Shown: positions 1-17,740 of the stretch, piece by piece
How the letters are laid out: each line of letters starts with the position of its first letter
How positions within the stretch are numbered: the first letter of the stretch is position 1
Assembly (NCBI GenBank): GCA_001642005.1
Contig: LWCA01000019.1
Span: forward strand, 17,563-81,562
Source of the DNA: Intoshia linei
Lineage: Eukaryota > Orthonectida > Rhopaluridae
Direction: 5' to 3'
DNA length: 64,000 nucleotides
The notes under the pieces: generated by a model
The model's input: the letters and a program-made list of their open reading frames with translations, nothing else
The model's database searches: none
Told to the model about the DNA's origin: nothing
Position numbers and translations under genes: made by a program

Positions 1-1254
1 ACCATTTTGAGAAATTTTATATTCATTTTCAATTTTTTCTTTTTCTCGTAAGTATATATCATTTTTTAATTTTAATTGGCAAATTTCGTTATCTTTTTCG
101 ATAAATTTATTCATATTTACTTGTTTATCATTTATCATTTTTTCATTTTCCAATTTCAATTTTTCAGAGTAAAAATTTGCACATTTTGTTAAATTTTGAT
201 CCAATTTGATAGATAAGTTTGATATGCATGTTGAAAATGTTTTCATTTTTTTTTCAATTTCTTTTTCGCCCTTTTCAAATTCTTTCAATTTATTTGATTC
301 AAATAATTGTAATTTTGTCAATAGTTCCATTTTGTTTGAATTTAAATTACTTTTTAATTCGTTTTTATAGTTTTCCAATTTTTCTAAACATTTGGAAAAA
401 TTTTTATTCTTTAACTCTTTTGCTTCAATTTCAATCTTTTTTAATGCATTTTTTCCGTTTTCTATTTGATATTCTATGTTTTTCAATTCTTGTGATTTTT
501 TTAAATTTGTTTTTTCTTGGTTTACGTTTTTTTCATTGTACATTAACAGTAATTGTTTTTTACAATTTGTTACTTTGTTATCCATTTCTATTGTCATTTC
601 GTCTATTAATTGTTGGCGTGCTTTTTTTTCGTTTATTTTTATTACCTAAAGAAATGTAATAATTGGATATTTTATATCTAAATTGGGACTTTCAAATTGT
701 TTTTAACTGTAAATTTACACAGTAAATTATGTTTCAGTGTAATACAAAAAGTAGTTATAAATATGTTATTTTTGTTTTTAAGGGCATCAAAGTATTTTAC
801 ACAACTGTAAATTAGACTGAAATTTTTTGGATGAATAATTGATAGCTCCCTCGCGGCTTAAATTTTTCAGGCCATTAAAGGTCCAGTTATTTGATACAGT
901 CGAAATTTAAAGTCCCAGTTTAAATTTCATAATTTTAAATGATATAAATAAAAAAACTTGAAGATAATTATCATTTTCATCGTTTCGAGTGTTTAAGGCG
1001 TATATTACCTAATTAAAGTTTAAAGTTTAGTTTAAAGTAAAATTTAAAGTTAAATTTACTTTGGTTAATTGGGCAATTTTTTTTGACATTTTATAATGCA
1101 TGTCTTTGTCAATTTGGATTGTTGAATTTTTGTTATTTTCACAAAATTTTGGATTTTCAATGTTTGTGGCATCTTTATGATAATTTGGTGTTTTTTTGTA
1201 CTTAATATTTTCATTTTCTTTATTTACAGAGTAAAAAAATGTTTCATTATCCAT
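1..1254 (-). CDS. Coiled-coil protein, 5' part (runs off left edge)
   Basis: Two exons were read. Exon 1 (1254..1060) encodes 65 residues from the ATG at 1254. A 414-nt intron (1059..646, GTAAAT...TTTAG) is followed by an exon open to base 1 (645..1, 215 codons); both ends of the junction are phase 0. The second exon is rich in Lys, Glu, Asn, Leu and Ile with heptad-like spacing and very few Pro or Gly, so a long coiled coil is likely. No catalytic motif, signal peptide or membrane segment is visible. I do not recognise the family; a cytoskeletal, centrosomal or ciliary protein would fit, but that is inference. The C-terminus lies outside the window. The plus-strand open frame across 219-659 is only the antisense of this exon. 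Confidence 0.7.
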
Positions 1255-2450
1255 TTAAGCAATTTATATAAATTAATGTAATATTTTTATTAAGTTGTTA
1301 AGTATATCACAACAATATTCATTTTTGTAATAATATTGTAATTGAAAATTCCGTATATTTACTAATAAATATAAATACTAACTGTAAATTATTTTCATTA
1401 TTTAGAACAAAATTTCGTAATTCACTTTTTGTTTCGTGTTGTATGATAATGATATTTATATTCATGAATATTGCATTAAATGTTATTTTGCTTTGTGTCA
1501 TTTAAATCAATTTTATTTACTTTTTTAAGTTGTTTACTTTCTTTGTCTGTGATTAATTATTTTTAATACTGTCAAATGTAATTTCACTGTTTGGCAGAAT
1601 ACGTTTTATTTTATCCAATTGGTTATATTTATAGATAAAGTTTCCAATTTTCAATTAATTTAAGGATCAAACCAATACAAAATCATGAGAAACTTTGCAT
1701 ATTTTTAAAAAAACAAATAATTTGGGATTGTGGATGTGAAAAAGACTATTTCTAAGTTTGAAATGTAAGTAATGGAAAAAATTGACCTGTAATTTTTGTT
1801 TATAAATATTTGGGATTGTTCATTTTCTAAAAATTTTAGATTTTAATTAAAGAGGTAAGCTGGCGTAATATAGTTTTCCTAGTAAAAATTCATTTTTTTA
1901 AAGTTGCCATTTATGATAATGCTGATTATTTTCAAAAAAATCTCAGAATTTAAAATTTATCAAAATTTATCAAATTTTATTACTTTTTTAATTTTTAAAA
2001 TAAAGGGTAATTTGGGTTTTTGAACGTGAAAATGTAACGTTTTTGTCTAGATTAAGTGTAACAAACTGTACAGGACCAATTTTTTTTAAATTCTAGTAAC
2101 TGTGTTTTTTTTGAGAAATTTTATAATAGTTCATTTATAGTATAATGCTTTTAGTGCTTCTCAAAGGGGTACACACAATATAACAGAGTCCACGGCTAAA
2201 AAAATGTATTATTTCAGAAATTAATTTAATATTATTAAAAAAAAAACACCACTAAATCTAACTCCAAAATAGAAAATCCAAATTTACAACAATCCGCTTT
2301 TACCAAACCTAACAAGAAAAAATCACTTAATCTAACCCTAAGAGAAAAATTCAATTTTACCAACCGTTAAGGGAAAAATCCCCTTTTTCCTATATTTTTT
2401 TATAAAATCAAATTTTATCAAATCTAAGGGGAAAACCATAACACTTAATC

Positions 2451-2629
2451 TTAATCCTTTCACTGTCTGTGTATTCTATATTATAGTATAGATTCTATAC
2501 TATCCACAGCATAATTTTGAAAAATTTTATTCTTTTATTTTGATACATTTTCACATAAAAATTTGTAAGTAATTTAAAATTTATACAAGTTTAAGTTAAA
2601 ACATAAATTCCAGACAGTGAAAGGGTTAA
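2451..2629. mobile_element. piggyBac-like MITE, copy 1
   Basis: TTAA at both ends. Terminal inverted repeats read CCCTTTCACTGTCTG with its complement CAGACAGTGAAAGGG; the left end is mutated to TCCTTT. The TTAA target and a CCC-initial TIR are hallmarks of piggyBac elements. There is no coding capacity. Copies at 12712-12932 and 42020-42169 share the interior, including the CTGTGTATTCTATA stretch. Confidence 0.85.
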
Positions 2630-2744
2630 ACACTTAATATAAACCCAAAAGCCCCAAAATAGAATTAAGGTGAAACCAAACTTGTAGAATCTTTAAATAT
2701 TTTTAAATAATATTTGAATAATAAAAATAATCAATGTTTATTTA

Positions 2745-3515
2745 ACATCTTTACTTATATAATATGCTTTGCAATATTTGTTTGTGTGTGTGTTACCGTT
2801 TATTTCAATAACTATCAGTCTTAAAATTTTATAAAGTTCCCATTTTAATTACAGTTTTTTTGGGGGGTGCTAGCAAAATATATTTAAACCTCCCAAACTC
2901 ACATCGTACGCGTCAAAAAGCCTAATTGTCTTTTTTTTGAATATCAAACGAGTTCGAGAACTTAAAAAAATATATACTCTCATACGGATTTCAAAATTAT
3001 AAATTTAAATTCACAAAAAAAAATATATATTCAGGTCCAAAACCACAAATTACCCTTTTTTTTAATGAAAATAGCCCATGAATTTAAAAACATTTACAGT
3101 TGGTACAGTTGTATCCTGTTAACACACACAAAAAATGTGAAATAATTACAGGTGTGAAAATTAAAAATGTAAAACTAGGAAATTCTAGAACTATTTTCAT
3201 TTTTCAAAAAAAAGGTAACCTGAAGTTTTTAACGTGAAAATGCACTTTATTGAGGTTTCCATTCATGATAATGATTTTATTAAATATTATAGAATTTATG
3301 ATTTGAAAATTTTTAAAATTTAGAGTTCAGTTAAAATTACTAAAGATTTTATTTTTAAAAAAAGGTCAAATTGGGTTGCTGAAGGACTCAATGTTCGAAA
3401 ATAAAATTTAGATATAAACATAACCTTCGAAAAGCTGCATAGATATTGATTTTTTTAATTCTACGAGTGTTAATTTTTTCAATAAACTGTAACACCCACA
3501 CAGACATTCAATTTT
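2745..3515. repeat. Family-A repeat, two 3' ends in inverted orientation
   Basis: The left half (about 2745-3130) is a minus-oriented 3' part, beginning with the complement of TATATAAGTAAGGAT. The right half (about 3130-3515) is plus-oriented and ends in ...TGTAACACCCACACAGACA. The interior shows the family's internal period of about 140 bases. Confidence 0.7.
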
Positions 3516-3719
3516 ATTTATATGTATGACATACACTAACGAATGGTACTATGATGCTTAGAATTTTATTCCTCATCTTGTAGTACTCTGGATCTTTTGT
3601 TAAAAAAAAAATTAACACATTAACCATTAGTCTGTTTACACATGTAAATATTGAGATGATCTTATATTTATTATTAAGAATATTGACATTAAGTAACATT
3701 ACTTTTTGTTTCTAATATA

Positions 3720-10316
<6,597 letters not shown>

Positions 10317-11859
10317 ACCAGAATGATTATAATTATTATTATATTATTCGAATTGTTTATACACAATAAACAATAACGTCTTTTTTATTTTGTATTCATT
10401 ATTTTGAATGGTTCAATTTCAAAGAAAAATCACTTTTAGTCAAAATACATGCGATATCTGTTTGAAAATATAAACATACACGCATAATATTAACATTATT
10501 GATTATATTTTTATTTTAAATATTATTAATCTATTGATTTAATTAAGGGGTCAGCAACCTTTTGCGTTTCGTGGCCCATTTTTTTATATCAAAAAATTCT
10601 ACGTGATCCGTTTTTGAAAATTTACACATGATACATTTCAATTTTAACTGAAGAGAAACAGTTATAGTATATTCAGCAAAATAATATCCAGGGCGATTTA
10701 AAAAATAATAATTAAAATGATTAAAATCAGCCAATTATAGTAGCAAATGTTTAAAACGGTGTTTAAAAGTTGAAAAATAAAAAATTTACATATTTACTGA
10801 AAGGGTCACCAAAATTATTCGGTGGGCCACTGGTTGCCGCCTCCTGATCTAACTATTAATCTATTAATTAATCTTTACATTCATTTCTTTCGAAACAATA
10901 CTCTAAAAAACAAATGTTATCAATTTTAAAATGTATCCAATTTAAAACCGAATATAAAAACATTTCTGCGAATTATGGAGATCAAAGTTTCAATCAATCA
11001 ATAATACTTTGATTTAATTTAAATTTAAAAAATTTAGGCCTCGAAAAGTTATTCATGCAATTTTAAAATGTGTTGAGTACATGTTATTGTTTATACATGA
11101 TCAACATCATTTTTTTGTTTATCGTTAGAGGCGTTAGCCTAAAAATGATTGAGTATTCCAGAGTTAAAACTAAAAGTATATTAATTAGAACAGGGTTTCC
11201 AATAATTTTTGTTACGGCGAACCGGTAATAAATTATAAAATTTATCGCGGACCATTAAAGTGAAATTACTACAAAAAATTAAAAAAAATTTATAAATACA
11301 ATATGTAACTTCATAAATTGACTTCTAGTTGGTAAAAATTTTTACAAAATTATAGCGTGGACTGGCATTTTGGAAACGTTCAATTAAAACAATTTAGACA
11401 TTTGTAACCGTTAAAGTTGAAAAAAGTGAAATTATATCAAATATTATAATATTTATTGATTATAATGATTTATTATTGATGATTATCAATAAATAATGAA
11501 TATTTCGTTAAATTTAATTTATTAAGTGACAAAATAAAAATTTACATTCCAGTATTTTCAACATGTAACAGATAAAATTTATTGAAAAATTTTAATTTAA
11601 TGTGATTAATTGATATTTTAACATTATCCGTAATTATTATACATTTTAAATCACATAACTTTGTATTTTATTCATAGATTTGATCTTATTGAATTATCCG
11701 GGTTCACTATAACAATTTGATTAAATGTTAAATATTTATATTTACGAATGAAAAAATTAATTCACAATTTGTTATACCTAACAATATCCTAGAAAAATTT
11801 AATATACAATAATTTAAAAATGTCATTGTTTATATTTGTTTAGAAACAAATTTATAAAA
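10317..11859. other. Intergenic region between Rab5 and CFAP45
   Basis: No gene seen. It holds a hAT MITE (10546-10847). A weaker pair of hAT-type ends lies near 11190 (CAGGGTTTCCAA) and 11370 (TTGGAAACG); this could be another decayed element. The rest is AT-rich with no recognisable motif. Confidence 0.6.
10546..10847. mobile_element. hAT-like MITE
   Basis: Left end AAGGGGTCAGCAACC and right end GGTTGCCGCCTCCTG form an imperfect inverted repeat. The flanking 8-mers ATTTAATT and ATCTAACT are related (6 of 8). It lacks a transposase. Confidence 0.65.
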
Positions 11860-14800
11860 ATGGTAAATTAAATTTAACGATAAAAGTAAAAATTTATTTA
11901 GAGTAGTTTATTGGGCGTAAATCGAAATATAAATTCACGACAATCTTCCAGGACCAAAAAACACTATAGAACAGTATGTAAAGAATCTTTTGTAGACGAG
12001 GATTTATTTGGTGACAGAAAATGCAGGAAAAATGATAAAAGAAAAAAGGAACCGGATACGATTCAATTGATCTCAAAAGACTTGATTAGGACTATTCGGT
12101 TTTATATGTCATGGACACTTTTAATTTTATTATTTAGAATTAGAAATCGTGATCCAATGGAACATTCCACAGTCTTACCATTGTCGAAAATTGAAAGTGC
12201 AAAATTTCTGTCAGATACTCTCAATGAAGAATTGTTTCAAGATAAAATATCTGCTGCATCAACTAAGGCTAAATTGGAGGTTTATATTTTTAATCAATAT
12301 CATTATAAAATTTAATTTACAATATATTAATACAATAAGTTTGGCATATTATATGATACTAAGTTGAAATTTGTTTCAGGTGGAACCATCATGTCACATT
12401 ACTTTTTACTTTAAAGTGAATTATTCCATCTTAATTTTTTGTTTGTTAACATTTGTGTAAAAGAATTTTAAAAACAATTTTTTATCCCATTTTTTTAATT
12501 TATTAGACGAATGTGTGTATAATATTAAAAATAAAGTATAAACAATCCAATCCTAAAAATTGTCATAAATAGCATAAATAATAAAATTATAAAAACCCAT
12601 TTTATCATTTTCAATGTGATAATATACATTCAGTACCAATTTAATAAATAATTAACGGAATCAGCACTTTATAAACATTTCAGGTGAATTTTACCAATAT
12701 TGCAAATGATTTTAACCCTTTCACTGTCTGTGTATTCTATATTCTACACAGAAATTTCACTTCACACGTCTGTGTATTCTATGATATACACAGCATAATT
12801 TTGAAAACTTTATTCTTTTATTTTCATACATTTTCATATAGGTAATAAAAATAATACAAGTTTAAATTAAAACATAAATTCCAGACGTGTGGTAATAGTA
12901 CATAAAATTACATCAGACAATGCTAGGGTTAATAAATATAAAAATAATAATAACAAAGTTTTATTTTTTTTCGTTTTGTCGTTGTAGTTTAAATTTGAAT
13001 TTGAGATTGAAAAATTGCGTAGCAATGAAAAAAGTTCCGAAGGAATGAATTATATAGATTTTCACCCATATTTCTTTATTGGAAATGTGTAAACGTTCAA
13101 TGCACATTTTTTTTAAATTTTCGGACCGTTAATTATTTCACATTTTTTGTTGTAATAAAATATTTTGGAAAAAAAATATATGAATACTAAAATGCTTGTT
13201 TGACCATGAAGTCGTCACTTATTCGGATTGAAATTTTCGGTGTGTGTTAAAAGGATACAACTGTACCACATGTAAATTTTTTGAAATTCTAGGGCTGTTT
13301 TCATTAAAAAAAGAAGGGTAATTTGGGGTTTTGGCTCCTGAAGATATTTTTTTTAAATTTAAATTCATGGTAATGTTTATAATTTTAAAATCCGTATTAG
13401 TGTATATATTTTTTTAAATTCAGTAACTTGTTTAATTTTCAAAAAAAAGACAATTGAGGTTTTTGACCCGTAAGATGTGAGTTTGGGAAGTTGAAATTTA
13501 TCTTATTATCAAACCCGGAAAAAACTGTATTAGAAATGTGGACTTTATAAAATGCTAAAACTTGTAGATATTGAAATAAACGATAACACACACAGATAAA
13601 CAAAGCATATTATACTTATGTATAAGTAAGGATTGGTAACAACCCTGGTGTGACTTGAGTGAGGGGTGTATAGACATTCATCCATTTATATATGCATTTT
13701 ATGATTTGAAAAATATTTAGTTATTGAATTTAAATTTAAATTTAAACTTAAAACTTCATGGACCCCATAAAAAATTTCCTAATTTCTGAAATCATTAAAT
13801 GAATTAATGATTTGATAATTAATAATTGAAAAAGGCGAAGAGGTCAATTTCTGAGATAAATTTTTTTGGATTTTACTTAAAAAAATAACTAAACCTTCGA
13901 TATTCCATTTATAAAATTATAGGACTTTTTGGTTTGATGTTTAATTTAATTTTCAAAGTAAACAGTGTTCACCAAACCCTTTGAAAATTGAAAATTAAAA
14001 ATAATAGAATGCCTTTGAAAGTGTTAATTTTGCCATATTTAGGAAGAATCCAATAAACGAAAGATCAAACTCAAATCAATAGATTTCAACCGTGGAAGAA
14101 TGAAAAAATCTGACAGTAAAGATATTACGTCGATTGAAAAGCAAGAAATTTTAGACCGTGCCAATGATAAAATAACTGAAAGAGAAGACGAGATAAAAGA
14201 ACTAAATTCAGTAAAAAATAAATATATAATTCTTTTTTTATTTTATATTGTATTAATTTTAGTTGATAATTAATGTAAAATGCAATTATATACGCGATAA
14301 GCAAATCAAGGAAAAACAAATAATTGAGAAGCATTTAAAAAATGAAGACAAAAGACTTGATGCTATCGTAGAACAAGATAGAAAACTTAGTTTAGGTATA
14401 CAATCTGAAATTGATAAAAAAAGAAAAACAGTCAGCATAAATGGAGCTGTAGAGCTCTTGGAACAAATCAAAAACAATCAAAAAGTTTATATCGTTTTTT
14501 ACAATTTGATTTTATATTAGCGCAATTTATTGGAAGTTGAAATGAAAGAACAAGAAAATGTGAAACTACAAGAGATGCTTGATAAATTATGTGAAGAAGA
14601 AATTGAGAAAAATAAAATAAAAGTCGAAAAACAAGTTAAATTACGAGTAATTTATATTCATTCATATTCTATAATAAAAATTTACAAATGTATGAAATAT
14701 ATCAGATAAGTCATTTCACGAGAATTCTCCATTTGGAAATTTTAAAAATATTATAACTACATATGTATTTTAAACATAGGAAGAATTGAACAAAGCAAAT

Positions 14801-15759
14801 GAAAAAATAATAATACGTAAAGCGGTGGATGCTGAACAAGAAAAACAGTTAGAAAAGAATGTATTGAAATACCAAAAAGAGAAAGCGGTAATTTATACTC
14901 AACTTACTTATCCATACCACTTTGTGTAAAACTATGGACACATTATGAAATAAATCTTAGGAAAGAGAAGGCGAATTTGAAGCTGAACAAGAAAGAAAAA
15001 AAATTGAAAAAGAAAAAGAAGTATCTAGATTAAGAGCTCTACAAGAAAGAATGAAAGATGAACACGCTGAAAGAGATTTATTGAGAGCTAAACGTGCACA
15101 GGAATTGGGTATTGCTAAATTGATATAAATATAAACTAACTCACCCGATTTAATAACATCAATCTTTAAACTTTAACGTACATTTACATTTATTTTAAAT
15201 ATAGCTGAAAGAAAATGGAGAGAAGCTGAAATAATAGCTGAGAAAAAAATGAAGGAAACTGAAAAAATATTACACATATCTCGAGAAAAACAATTGACGG
15301 CAAAACGACACATTCAAGCAGTGGAAGCTCAAAGAGAGCGTGCTGATTTTGAAAGAATTATTCAGTAATAATAATAATTTCAATAATACATTAATTTATA
15401 TACTTTTCCGTAGAGTACAACAATCTATTATTCAAAAAGAAAAATTAGTTAAAGAAGAGCGCAGAAAGAGGGCTGTAAAATATAGTCAAAGTTTACGTGA
15501 CCAAATACGAGATAAGCATAATGAAGTTTTAAAAGAACGCAACAACTTTTTCAAAGAGGGTGATATCATTTCTAAAAATATTGATAGTAAAAATAAAAAA
15601 CTTCAAGCTGTAAAATTGAAAAAATTGCAAGATCTCAGGTATAAATTTAGACTAACATTTAAATCATAAAATCAATTTAGAAAAGCTAATATTGATGAAA
15701 AATATTTGACTGAAATTGTTCGCAAGATAAATAAAGTCAAAAATGGAAAAACAAAGTGA
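11860..15759 (+). CDS. CFAP45: Cilia- and flagella-associated protein 45 (CFAP45/CCDC19)
   Basis: Microtubule inner protein of motile-cilium doublets, almost wholly coiled coil. Exons: 11860-11862 (ATG only), 11902-12098, 12138-12279, 14043-14210, 14263-14484, 14521-14646, 14780-14887, 14961-15108, 15205-15364, 15414-15638, 15681-15759; 525 aa against about 550 in vertebrates. Family landmarks: HYRT, VDEDLFGD, EPDTIQLISKDLIR, KNEDKRLD, EFEAEQER, RLRALQERM, RAKRAQEL, FERII and KYLTEIVRK near the end. Removing the 39-nt, stop-free intron 12099-12137 restores exact spacing to vertebrate CFAP45, so I treat it as spliced out. The start codon forms its own coding exon: ATG is followed at once by a 39-nt GTAAAT...TTTAG intron, and without splicing the frame reads ATG GTA AAT TAA. 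Intron 3 hosts a family-A repeat with a piggyBac MITE nested in it. Confidence 0.92.
11863..11901 (+). other. 39-nt intron directly after the CFAP45 start codon
   Basis: GTAAAT...ATTTAG. It is required because the next codons (GTA AAT TAA) terminate, while the exon at 11902 continues the family's N-terminus in phase 0. Confidence 0.75.
12375..13632 (+). repeat. Family-A repeat in CFAP45 intron 3
   Basis: Starts in the conserved AGGTGGAACC...CACATTACTTTTTACTTT segment and ends ...ACACACACAGATAAACAAA...ATAAGTAAGGAT. It lacks the extreme 5' segment and is interrupted by the MITE at 12712-12932. No reverse transcriptase or transposase frame is present. Confidence 0.75.
12712..12932. mobile_element. 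piggyBac-like MITE, copy 2 (nested)
   Basis: TTAA plus CCCTTTCACTGTCTG at the left. The right end is diverged (CAGACAATGCTAGGG plus TTAA). The left arm is partly duplicated (two TCTGTGTATTCTA segments), making it longer than copies 1 and 3. It lies inside a family-A repeat, so it inserted later. Confidence 0.75.
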
Positions 15760-15984
15760 ATTGTATAATTAAATATTTTAAAATTTTTGGGTTGGAATTT
15801 TTTGAGACCTTTTGGGTCAATTAATAAGATAAATCATCTATAAATGCAACATGATCTCTAAAATGCTCTTTGTGTTTAAAATGTTTAATATGTATTATAA
15901 ATTTTGGTAAACTATAAAACTATTTCAAAAGATTTACTGGGAAGTAGCGCATATGACGAAATGAGAACAATGCGGAAATTCAAT

Positions 15985-16048
15985 GCCTCCACGCCAAGCT
16001 AAGACTAATAATTGTTTGTTTTTAATTTTTTCTACTTCATTATACAGT
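15985..16048 (-). pseudogene. Fragment similar to TRPM2 NUDT9-H exon 31
   Basis: Read on the minus strand it gives NEVEKIKNKQLL, against [12 protein letters not shown] in the intact TRPM2 exon at 24880-24775. About 34 of 39 bases match over the best stretch, then similarity fades (AWRGGIEFP against [11 protein letters not shown]). No flanking TRPM exons are seen. Probably a relic of a second TRPM2-like copy or a local duplication. Confidence 0.5.
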
Positions 16049-16117
16049 AGACGCTTGAAAAGTGATTATTTTTTAGATTCTATCTTACATTTATTTAATA
16101 TGTATACATGTATGTAT

Positions 16118-16195
16118 ACTAGATTGACTGTTATGTACTACTTACAAACAGCACCTAGCTCTGCTGAGGGTACATTTTTATTATACCATAGTTAA
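16118..16195 (+). repeat. Family-A repeat, 5' end only
   Basis: ACTAGATTGACTGTTATG, then GTACTACTTACAAACAGCAC, then CTAGCTCTGCTGAGGGTAC. This anchors the 5' boundary of the family. Confidence 0.8.
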
Positions 16196-16354
16196 AGAGA
16201 CTATTAACTATAATGCCGTTGAGCATTAAATCGGAACTTACATTTTCCAAATTATTAAAATTTCCAAGTTCAAAAAGGATGAAATTAAAAATGAACGAGA
16301 TCGACCAAGTAAATTAATTGAAACTAAATTAATATCAAAGAGTAAACAATTTAA

Positions 16355-17740
16355 TTATAAATCACATACATCTGAAATATTGCATATTCCATACTTTACA
16401 GCAAAGTGATTCTTAATTGTTATGAATCGATCATCATTCAAATTTGGCCATTTTATACTTTTTTGATTTATTAACAACTTCAAGCGATATGTATCCTTAT
16501 AATACAAAAAAATTATCACATTTGAATTAAAAGGCAAAAATTCAGAAATATTAAATTTTCTATCATTTTTCAAAATATTCCAATTTTCAGCAGTAATCTC
16601 ATTATCCCCGTCAAAATACCCTAAAAATGTTAAAAAAGGTATCAATGTACTCTCGTTTGTTGAACGCACTGTCAGCAATGAATGACTAAATTTCAATAAA
16701 CATAGTTAAGTGAATTTAAATATAAATAATTACGATCTTCCTTGTTTATGCATTTTAATAACTTGTTCCATTCTTTTAAAATAGTCACTTAAAAGAAGAC
16801 AACAACTTTCATAATTTATTTTATAGGCATTACCAAACAGCCAAAACCGCTATATTTCAAATTTAAAAAATACATGCATAATAAAACGAAAAGACTTCTA
16901 TTTCAAAGTAATATGACAATTTGTTTAAATCTTCTTTAAATAAAAATTTAGATAACATTAAAGAACCATATTCTGCAATTTCTGTTCCTGCTACTCCAAA
17001 TATGGCCATAATTTCTTATACAATAACATTTATAATATATCCAACTACTAATTAGTAATTACTAATAACCATTAAAAATTTGAAAATAACTGGGTAGACC
17101 CACAGATTGAATAATTTTTTTTTAATAAAATCAAAATGACTTCTAGCAAATAATTTTTCTTCAATTGACGCGCATTTCTTGTTCAGTACAAATTTTTGAT
17201 ATTTAAAACAATTCTTGGTAGATCGCAATATATCGTCTCGATCAGTAAACGTGTAATTGTGTTGGCCGATAAATGCACTATAATATTCTTCACCTGTGTC
17301 AATGCACCTTTGCTTAGATGTTGTCATAAATTCGATTTGACCTATAGGTAAAATAGTTTGCATTTATTTATAAAGTTTACCTGTTATATTTTGATAATTT
17401 GGAAATTGCTTTAAATGGTCAATTTTATTAAATATCGATGGAAATTATTTTTTTATTGATTTCGCAATTTTTATACTCAATTTTCTACGACAGTTTGTCA
17501 ATTGTTCGGGTTTAGAGAATAATTCCAAAAGTTTATGGTCATTTATTGCCACGTACTGTTTTAATTTTTCCAACAAATGATGTGTAGTATTTATTGTACG
17601 CGCAGTTGGTTCTCGAATACCATGCCTTTAAAGAATGTCAATGTAGAGTACGTCCTTTTCATTAATATCTGGCTTAATTTCTTTTATTAATGAGTATCGA
17701 GATTTTGCACCGTATTTTCCGATTGGGAATACATTTTTTT
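16355..17740 (-). pseudogene. MINPP1: Multiple inositol polyphosphate phosphatase (MINPP1) pseudogene
   Basis: A histidine acid phosphatase that removes phosphates from InsP6 and InsP5 in the secretory pathway. Family blocks appear in order: GAKSRYSLI, RHGIREPTAR (the RHGxRxP catalytic motif), TTSKQRCIDTGEEYY (17341 onward), a middle exon with FKRMEQVI, and STLIPFLTFLGYF...RKFNISEFLPFNSNVIIFLYY...YRLKLLINQK (16696-16355). In-frame TAA stops lie at 17630-17628, directly before RHG, and at 17447-17445 within a still-alignable segment. The HAE proton-donor motif is not preserved (SHSLL or NEST at that place), and a middle exon near 16900 carries stops. A 39-nt intron (17380-17342) keeps its splice sites. 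No signal-peptide exon was found upstream. Best read as an inactivated copy. Confidence 0.8.

Larger units (their letters stand above)
1255..3719. other. Intergenic, repeat-filled
   Basis: No gene recognised. The stretch holds a patch of degenerate TTTTACCAACC/TTAAGGGAAAAATCC repeats (about 2228-2450), a piggyBac-like MITE (2451-2629) and two inverted copies of the family-A repeat 3' end (2745-3515). The last 200 bases presumably carry the Rab5 promoter, but no clear element is seen. Confidence 0.7.
15760..16354. other. Intergenic region with a TRPM2-exon-like fragment
   Basis: Contains a minus-strand scrap resembling a TRPM2 NUDT9-H exon (15985-16048) and the 5' end of a family-A repeat (16118-16195). 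Nothing else recognised. Confidence 0.6.

Noticed and set aside
219-659. Open hydrophobic plus-strand frame of 146 codons
   Set aside because: It is the antisense of the Lys/Glu-rich coiled-coil exon on the minus strand, which has a matching first exon and splice sites.
12099-12137. Retaining this 39-nt stop-free segment as CFAP45 coding sequence
   Set aside because: Retention adds 13 hydrophobic residues absent from the family; removal gives exact spacing, and the segment has GT...TTTAG ends.
17445-17630. Stop-codon reassignment (TAA read as an amino acid) to rescue MINPP1
   Set aside because: All intact genes here end with TAA or TGA at the expected family C-terminus, and MINPP1 has also lost HAE, so pseudogenisation is simpler.
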